Shown: positions 6,753 through 11,341 of the stretch, piece by piece
Layout of the letters: every line of letters starts with the position of its first letter
How positions within the stretch are numbered: position 1 is the first letter of the stretch
Assembly: GCA_023389455.1 (NCBI GenBank)
Contig: JAEWEJ010000175.1
Location: forward strand, 1 to 11,341
Length of the DNA stretch: 11,341 nt
From: Actinomycetes bacterium
GTDB taxonomy: Bacteria; Actinomycetota; Actinomycetes; Actinomycetales; Cellulomonadaceae
Direction of reading: 5' to 3'
Position numbers and translations under genes: made by a program
Notes under the pieces: generated by a model
Told to the model about the DNA's origin: nothing
Database searches by the model: none
What the model saw: only the letters and a program-made list of their open reading frames with translations

Positions 6753-6772
6753 TCCGTGCGCGGACGCACGGA
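6753..6772 (-). terminator. Probable terminator of the xylanase gene
   Basis: A perfect 8-bp stem (TCCGTGCG with CGCACGGA) around a 4-nt loop begins 4 nt after the xylanase stop on the minus strand. No T-run follows, as with the other hairpins in this window. Together with the hairpins at 6659-6720 it would separate xylanase transcription from nadC. Confidence 0.5.
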
Positions 6773-6776
6773 ACGG

Positions 6777-9700
6777 TCATCGCCAGACGATCACCGGCAG
6801 GGGCACGCTGCGCGTGGTCCCGGCCTGGTTGGACAGCTCCACGGTGTAGCGGTGGACGCCGCGCTCCCGGCCTTCCAGCCGGGTGCCCGCGTGCTGCGCG
6901 TTGCGACCGTCCGGGGTCAGCTCCTGGGTGTCGACCAGGACGCCGTCCTCGTACAGCCGGTACGTGGTGGCGTTGGTGCCCCACCACATGTGCATCGACA
7001 CGGTGTAGGTGCCGTTGCCGTCCCAGTTGTCGTGCACGACGACCGGCATGCCGGGCTTCGCGGCGACGACCTTGACGGTGACCGCGCGGCTCGTGGTGGA
7101 GCCGTGCTGGTTGGTCGCGACGACCTCGTACCGGTAGGTCCCGTCGACCCGGCCGGTCACCTCGAACGGCACGATCTGCCCGCCCGGGGTCGCGTCCACG
7201 ACCCGCTTCGTGGCGATCTCCACACCGTTCTCCCGCAGCGTCAGCGTGTGGGCGTTCTGGCCCCACCACATCGACGACAGCACGGTGAACGTCCCGTCCC
7301 CGTCCCAGTTGTCGTGGGACAGCACGGGTGCCGTGGGCACCCCGGTCGCCGGGCCGGGAGGCGGCTCGGCGGCGACGAGCCGGCCGACTCCCCAGCGGGC
7401 CGTCGACTGGTAGCCCAGCCCCGTGGGGTCGGCCCAGTTGGTAATGCCCAGGCGGGCACCCGCCGACGCGTCGTTGACCTGGAAGTCCAGGCCGTGGAAC
7501 GTGTCGACGCCGCCCTCGTCGAGCAGGTCGACGGACAGCTCGACCAGGTAGCCGCCGTCGGTCCGGCTGGTCGCCGTCTCGACGCGGGCCTGCTGCGCCG
7601 CCTCGTCGCCGGCGCCGAACGAGACGACGTTCTCCGCGGACACCCGGATCTGCATGTCCTCGGGCCGGTAGGTGCCGTTCTTGTGGTTCCCGGCGTCGAC
7701 GTAGATCTCGACCGAGTCCTGGATCCACGGGTCGCTGCCCGTGACGTCGATGTCCGCGTCCGCGACCTCGGCCAGCACGTAGAGCGTGCCGCCCTGCCAC
7801 AGGGTGCGGACCTGCGCGACGGCGGTGCCGGTGCCCGAGACCTGCTTCGAGGTCATGACCGCGGCCGCGGCCTCCCAGACCTCGTCGACGTCACCGTCGA
7901 CCGTGGGCGCCGTCGCCGCCTCCACGACCTCGAGGGACGACAGCTCCTCGACGAGCGTGAGCGTGCCGGTCGCGCCGGCCGTGGCCCACCCGGTCACCTG
8001 GTCGCCGTCGACGACCCGCAGGTCGAACGGCAGCGTGCCGCCGGCCGCGGCGCCGTCGAGCGGCACGTGCAGCACCGCCCGCCAACCGCCGTCGACGTCC
8101 GCGACGACGCCCTCGACGTCACCGCTGCCGTCCCGCGCGAAGGCGTACGACGTGGTGCCGACCTGGACCTCCAGGCCCTGCGCGTCCCCGGCGACCTGCG
8201 CCAGGACCGTGAGCGTGTCGGCCGTCCAGCGCAGCTGGAACGCACCGGCCTCGCCCACGGGGTTCAGCCGCAGCTGGTCCCACGCGACGTCGGTCGTCGC
8301 GTCCTCGTCGAGCTCGACCTGCCCGCCGAAGACGGTCGCGGTGCGCACCCGCTCCGGCAGGTCCTGGCCGGACGCGCCGTAGTACGCGGGCTTGGCCTGC
8401 AGCGCGTCGTCGAACAGCAGCGGGGCGCCGTTGTCCGCCACCCAGCTCCGCCCGTCGTTGAGGCCCCACACCGTCACCGAGTACAGGGAGTCCGCGTGCG
8501 CCCGGAAGATGTCGAACGCGTCGCGGTAGAAGTAGCCCTGGTCGATGAGCTTGGCGTCGGTGACCGGCGTGCCGGTCGTGACGTCGAGCTCGGTGACGGC
8601 CTGCACGACGTCCAGCGCCTCGAACCGCTCGATCGCGGCCTCGAGCTGCGAGACGGGCAGCGAGAGGTTCACGTGGAACTGGTGCCCCACGCCGTCGATC
8701 GGCACACCGCGCTCGAGGAGCCGCTCGACCAGCGCGAAGTAGCGGTCCTGCTTGCCGGCCTGCTCGGTGTTGTAGTCGTTGATGAACAGCGCCACCGGGC
8801 GGTCGGTGCCCGGCGCCGCGTACTCCTCGTTGAACGCCTCGTCGGCGTACCGGAAGGCGAGGTCGATGAAGTCCTCGCCGAGGATGCGGAACCACTCGGA
8901 GCGCCGCAGCCCGTCGGGGTTCTCGGCGCCGTCGGAGACGACCTCGTTGACGACGTCCCACGCGACGAGCGGGTTGGTGTCCGACCCGAACGCCCCGTAG
9001 GTGTCCGAGAGCGTCTCGGCGATGCCGAAGATGTGCGTGCGCAGGCGCTCGCGCATGACCTCCTTGCCGGCCGCGTCGGCCGCGAGCGGCTCACCGGCGT
9101 CGTCCTGGTAGAACCACTCGGGCGTCTGGCTGTGCCACACGAGCACGTGCCCGTAGACCCGCAGGTCGTTCGCGACGGCCGCGTCCATCATGGCCGTGGC
9201 CTCGGGGTGGGTCCGCAGGCTCCAGGGCGCGTCGTACCAGGCCTCGGGCTTCATGTGGTTCTCGCCCGTGATCTGGTTGAAGTGCCGCGTGAGGAGCGTC
9301 GCCGGGTCGCCCATGGTCTCCCGGCTGTCGATCGCGACACCGACCGGGAACGGCACGGTGTCCTTCAGCGGGGTGATGTCCTCGATGGTGGCCGGCCCGG
9401 GCGTGCGGATCACGACGTCGTCGACGAGGAACGTCGACGTGTTGCCCGGGTTGCCGCTGTCCCACGCCGTCTCGAAGTACACCTCGGCGGCCGTCTCGTA
9501 CGACGGCAGGGAGAACCGGCCCGACACGCGGGTCCAGTCCTGGGTCACACCGGTGATCGAGACGAGGTTGCCGTAGGTGCTGGTCCCGCCGGTCTCCGTG
9601 CGGACGCTGAGCGTCATGTCGCCCGGGGTGCCGTCGAACCGGACCCACGCCTCGAACTCGTACGGCGTCCCCGCGGCCAGCTGCCCGGTCACGTCGTACT

Positions 9701-10916
9701 GCATGCCCTGGCCCTGGTGCACGCGGTCGGAGACCTGCGCGGCGCGGGCGGAGTCGTGCCCGCCCTCCTCGGTGACGGTGAGGGTCGGGGCACCGTCCTC
9801 GGTCGAGCGCGGCTCCCAGCCCTGCAGGGTGCCGTCCTCGAAGTCGAACGCGAGGTCCACCTGCTGGCCCGGGCCGTCGTCGCCGGCCCGGCCGGTCACG
9901 ACGACGTCGTCGACGAGGAAGCTCGTGGTCGCACCGGCCGCCTCGAGGTAGAGGTCGCCGCCGGTGACGTCGGCGCCGCGGGTGTAGGTGCCCGTCACCT
10001 CGACCCACTCCGCGTCCGTCACGTCGACGGCGGGCGCGACCTGCGTGTACGCCTCGGGCACCTCGGCCACCGTGGCCTTGACCGTGGTCGGGTCCTCCCC
10101 CGGGGCCAGCTTCACCCAGGCGGACAGCGTGTACGTCCCGCCCGGGGCGAGCAGCGGGTCGATCGGCGTGGCGGCGCCGTGCCAGTCGGACGTCCGGCCC
10201 GACACGAGCATGCTGCCCTCGCCGGAGCGGGCGTCGTCGGTGGTGCGGGCGACGGTCGCGCTGCCGCGCGCCACCCACGGCGCGACGTCGGTCTCGAAGT
10301 CGCTGGCCAGGACCACCTCGTCCTCACCGGCGGCCGCGGACGCGGTCACCAGGAGGTCGTCGACGAGGTACGTGTAGGGCGCGGTCGGGCCGCCCTCCTC
10401 GTCGGGGGCCGGCGACGTCGAGAGCGCCGACGTGCCGAGGTACACCGTGTGCGGCGCGTCCTCGGTCGGGGTGTACGTGCCGGTCACGGTGGACCAGCCG
10501 GCCGCGTCGATCGTGGTGTTGCCGATCCACGTGTACGCGGGCGTGGCGACGAACCGGATGTCCGCCGTGCCGTCCGTGCCCTCGGCCAGGCGGGCGCGCA
10601 GCGAGAAGGTGTAGGTGACACCGGCCTCGGCCGTGAACTCCGGCGACTGGATGCCCTGGTAGTCCAGGGTCCGGTCGGCGACCTCGAGGGCCTGGCCGTC
10701 CTCGACCTCGACGTGGCGCAGCGCCATGCCCTCGCCGCTGGGCACCCAGGCGCCCGTCGTGCCGTCGTCGAAGTCGACGTCGTGCAGCACGCGGGTGTCG
10801 CCCTCCGCGGCGCCGGCCGCGGAGCCGATCGCCACGAGCGGCGCGGCCACGAGGGCGACTGCCGCCACCCCGGCTCCGATAGTTTCGAGCACCGAGCGGT
10901 GCCGGGTCCGACTCAT
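6777..10916 (-). CDS. Secreted modular endo-1,4-beta-xylanase: CBM22 x3, GH10, CBM9-like, CBM9, two C-terminal Ig-like repeats
   Basis: The 1379-residue product begins with a signal peptide (RTRHR, a hydrophobic core at 14-35, likely cleavage after AGAA at 37). Three CBM22-like xylan-binding modules follow at about 41-191, 202-341 and 354-503; each ends in FLVDDVVV or a similar strand. The GH10 catalytic domain spans about 512-850. It contains ENHMKPE (552-558), GHVLVWHSQTPEW (589-601), acid/base E658 in WDVVNE, HQFHV (745-749), nucleophile E776 in TELDV, and W817 in TVWGLNDGRSW. Residues 855-990 resemble a worn CBM9 module. Residues 1000-1180 are a clear CBM9 (APTVDGDVDEVWEAA, then DPWIQDSVEIYVDAGNHKNG), followed by two Ig-like repeats. 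No LPXTG, SLH or membrane anchor is seen at the C-terminus, so the enzyme is probably released. ATG 10916 has AAAGGAG 5 nt upstream. CBM22-GH10-CBM9 order matches Thermotoga XynA. It separates nadB from nadC, with palindromes in its promoter region. Confidence 0.95.
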   Translation of the reverse strand: MSRTRHRSVLETIGAGVAAVALVAAPLVAIGSAAGAAEGDTRVLHDVDFDDGTTGAWVPSGEGMALRHVEVEDGQALEVADRTLDYQGIQSPEFTAEAGVTYTFSLRARLAEGTDGTADIRFVATPAYTWIGNTTIDAAGWSTVTGTYTPTEDAPHTVYLGTSALSTSPAPDEEGGPTAPYTYLVDDLLVTASAAAGEDEVVLASDFETDVAPWVARGSATVARTTDDARSGEGSMLVSGRTSDWHGAATPIDPLLAPGGTYTLSAWVKLAPGEDPTTVKATVAEVPEAYTQVAPAVDVTDAEWVEVTGTYTRGADVTGGDLYLEAAGATTSFLVDDVVVTGRAGDDGPGQQVDLAFDFEDGTLQGWEPRSTEDGAPTLTVTEEGGHDSARAAQVSDRVHQGQGMQYDVTGQLAAGTPYEFEAWVRFDGTPGDMTLSVRTETGGTSTYGNLVSITGVTQDWTRVSGRFSLPSYETAAEVYFETAWDSGNPGNTSTFLVDDVVIRTPGPATIEDITPLKDTVPFPVGVAIDSRETMGDPATLLTRHFNQITGENHMKPEAWYDAPWSLRTHPEATAMMDAAVANDLRVYGHVLVWHSQTPEWFYQDDAGEPLAADAAGKEVMRERLRTHIFGIAETLSDTYGAFGSDTNPLVAWDVVNEVVSDGAENPDGLRRSEWFRILGEDFIDLAFRYADEAFNEEYAAPGTDRPVALFINDYNTEQAGKQDRYFALVERLLERGVPIDGVGHQFHVNLSLPVSQLEAAIERFEALDVVQAVTELDVTTGTPVTDAKLIDQGYFYRDAFDIFRAHADSLYSVTVWGLNDGRSWVADNGAPLLFDDALQAKPAYYGASGQDLPERVRTATVFGGQVELDEDATTDVAWDQLRLNPVGEAGAFQLRWTADTLTVLAQVAGDAQGLEVQVGTTSYAFARDGSGDVEGVVADVDGGWRAVLHVPLDGAAAGGTLPFDLRVVDGDQVTGWATAGATGTLTLVEELSSLEVVEAATAPTVDGDVDEVWEAAAAVMTSKQVSGTGTAVAQVRTLWQGGTLYVLAEVADADIDVTGSDPWIQDSVEIYVDAGNHKNGTYRPEDMQIRVSAENVVSFGAGDEAAQQARVETATSRTDGGYLVELSVDLLDEGGVDTFHGLDFQVNDASAGARLGITNWADPTGLGYQSTARWGVGRLVAAEPPPGPATGVPTAPVLSHDNWDGDGTFTVLSSMWWGQNAHTLTLRENGVEIATKRVVDATPGGQIVPFEVTGRVDGTYRYEVVATNQHGSTTSRAVTVKVVAAKPGMPVVVHDNWDGNGTYTVSMHMWWGTNATTYRLYEDGVLVDTQELTPDGRNAQHAGTRLEGRERGVHRYTVELSNQAGTTRSVPLPVIVWR
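6780..7340 (-). repeat. Tandem Ig-like (E-set/FN3-like) domain repeat in the xylanase C-terminus
   Basis: Residues about 1193-1283 (DNA 7068-7340) and 1290-1379 (6780-7049) are two copies of a roughly 90-residue domain. Both contain HDNWDG(D/N)GT(F/Y)TV, then MWWG(Q/T)NA, an (R/Y)ENG or YEDG turn, and a closing strand before a (T/S)NQxGxT(T/R)S motif. Similar NWDGNG/MWWGTN modules occur at the ends of secreted chitinases and cellulases and resemble the N-terminal Ig-like domain of chitinase A; that family link is from memory. Confidence 0.75.
10877..10888 (+). promoter_or_regulatory. Operator candidate, proximal copy (inside signal-peptide codons)
   Basis: CGATAGTTTCGA lies within codons 10-14 of the xylanase gene and is an exact inverted copy of the site at 11031-11042. 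Its core CGATAGTTTCG is a pseudo-palindrome around the central G. It differs by one base from the CGAAA-N-TTTCG pattern I recall upstream of Streptomyces xylanase genes. In this stretch the gene uses GAA and ACT, codons ending in A or T. Confidence 0.5.
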
Positions 10917-10973
10917 GGACGCTCCTTTGCGCGCAGAAAGTCTGGTAACTCCTGCCCACCGTACACCGGCAAA

Positions 10974-10989
10974 CTGGTCATACGACCAG
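10974..10989. promoter_or_regulatory. 16-bp palindrome in the xylanase 5' region
   Basis: CTGGTCATACGACCAG has seven of eight symmetric base pairs (mismatch 10980/10983) and lies 58-73 bp upstream of the xylanase ATG. TGGT-N6-ACCA symmetry is typical of bacterial repressor or activator sites. It could instead fold in the leader RNA. I could not place a convincing -35/-10 pair beside it; TTGCCG (10972-10967) is the best -35-like hexamer. Confidence 0.45.
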
Positions 10990-11024
10990 CCGAACGAGGG
11001 CTCAGGACCCGGATGGTTGCAGAA

Positions 11025-11042
11025 TCGATATCGAAACTATCG
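11025..11042. promoter_or_regulatory. Operator candidate, distal copy, upstream of the xylanase
   Basis: Two overlapping elements occur here: the perfect 10-bp palindrome TCGATATCGA (11025-11034) and TCGAAACTATCG (11031-11042), the exact inverted partner of 10877-10888. Together they make the most AT-rich patch of the nadB-xylanase gap. Centres of the two 12-bp copies are 154 bp apart, bracketing the expected promoter and start codon, which suits a repressor that binds two sites and loops DNA. Confidence 0.5.
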
Positions 11043-11082
11043 TCTGCGTCGCCCCTGCGGGTGACGACGCGGCCCGGTGGCG

Positions 11083-11341
11083 TCAGCCGACGGGGCCACC
11101 CACCACCGTGACGGCGCCGTCGGCCGCGGCACGCACGCCCAGGCGCACCCGCCACGCGTCCGACGTGCCGGGGAAGTCGGCGCGGGCGTGCCCGCCCCGC
11201 GACTCCTCGCGCGCGAGCGCCGCCAGGGTCAGCGCCGTGGCCACCTGGTGCACGTTCGTCGTCTCCCACTCCGCGAGCTGCGGCTGGCCGAGCGGACGGC
11301 CGTCGTCGCGGCGCCGCTGCGCGTCCGACGGGATCGCGGCC
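11083..11341 (-). CDS. nadB: L-aspartate oxidase (partial, C-terminal 85 residues)
   Basis: NadB is the FAD enzyme that oxidises L-aspartate to iminoaspartate, first step of de novo NAD synthesis. Only the C-terminal helical region is in the window. It contains EWETTNVHQVATALTLAALA and then REESRGGHARADFPGT, which matches the conserved AREESRGxHxRxDFP motif near the end of NadB. That motif is shared with the fumarate reductase/succinate dehydrogenase flavoprotein family, where it helps bind substrate and FAD. The last residues (VTVVGGPVG) are ordinary. The frame is open to the right edge and ends at TGA 11085-11083. A second open frame over the same DNA (10913-11269) lacks this motif. nadC, its usual operon partner, is on the same strand but lies beyond the xylanase gene, so nadB and nadC are unlikely to share a simple transcript here. 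Confidence 0.88.
   Translation of the reverse strand, partial: AAIPSDAQRRRDDGRPLGQPQLAEWETTNVHQVATALTLAALAREESRGGHARADFPGTSDAWRVRLGVRAAADGAVTVVGGPVG

Noticed and set aside
6586..6776. Cluster of GC hairpins as a possible structured RNA or riboswitch
   Set aside because: The stems are short, near-pure G/C and independent, with no conserved core I can recognise; terminator or spacer function is simpler.
5637..11111. A 1824-codon open frame on the plus strand
   Set aside because: It is antisense to the xylanase and part of nadC. Its product is compositionally biased (Arg/Ser/Pro/Ala, then Val/Arg/Asp) with no domain. GC-rich codon use leaves antisense frames open by chance.
10913..11269. A 118-codon open frame on the minus strand at the right end
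   Set aside because: It crosses the regulatory region and overlaps nadB in another frame. Only the other frame carries the NadB C-terminal motif.
1..11341. Mobile elements, CRISPR arrays, tRNA or rRNA genes, attachment sites, defence genes
   Set aside because: I looked for transposase or integrase motifs, regularly spaced repeats and RNA gene signatures and saw none.

Overview
This window looks like the chromosome of a very GC-rich, xylan-degrading actinobacterium, most likely Cellulomonas or a close relative. The basis is codon use that almost always ends in G or C, the Streptomyces-type XylA numbering, an Lsr2 nucleoid protein, and a large CBM22/GH10/CBM9 xylanase. The genus is an inference from gene content; no 16S or other marker is present.

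Layout from left to right: (1) 1-330 (-) is the N-terminal part of a ROK-family repressor, probably XylR, cut by the window edge. (2) A 100-bp divergent intergenic region carries a recognisable promoter and a near-perfect 16-bp palindrome overlapping its -10. (3) xylA (431-1621, +) and xylB (1769-3208, +) encode xylose isomerase and xylulokinase. They are separated by 147 bp holding a 15-bp GC hairpin. (4) A perfect 18-bp hairpin (3220-3260) sits between the convergent xylB and lsr2. (5) A minus-strand housekeeping block follows: nadC (5468-6490), lysS (3911-5458), a 54-residue membrane protein not found by usual length cut-offs (3726-3890), and lsr2 (3299-3643). (6) A 286-bp hairpin-rich spacer (6491-6776) separates nadC from (7) a 1379-residue secreted modular GH10 xylanase (6777-10916, -). 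(8) A 166-bp regulatory region with several palindromes precedes the xylanase. (9) The C-terminal end of nadB (11083-11341, -) runs off the right edge.

Functionally, the xylanase would cut xylan outside the cell. Xylose made from its products would be isomerised by XylA and phosphorylated by XylB to xylulose 5-phosphate for the pentose phosphate pathway; transporters and beta-xylosidase are not in this window. NadB and NadC belong to de novo NAD synthesis from aspartate, and LysS and Lsr2 are core functions. The striking layout point is that xylan and xylose genes flank and interrupt a housekeeping neighbourhood: the xylanase sits between nadB and nadC, and xylRAB lies beside lsr2.

I found no mobile element, CRISPR array, tRNA or rRNA, and nothing that clearly amounts to an undescribed system. 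The most interesting signals are regulatory: the operator-like repeats at the xylanase and xylA promoters, one of which lies inside the signal-peptide codons.
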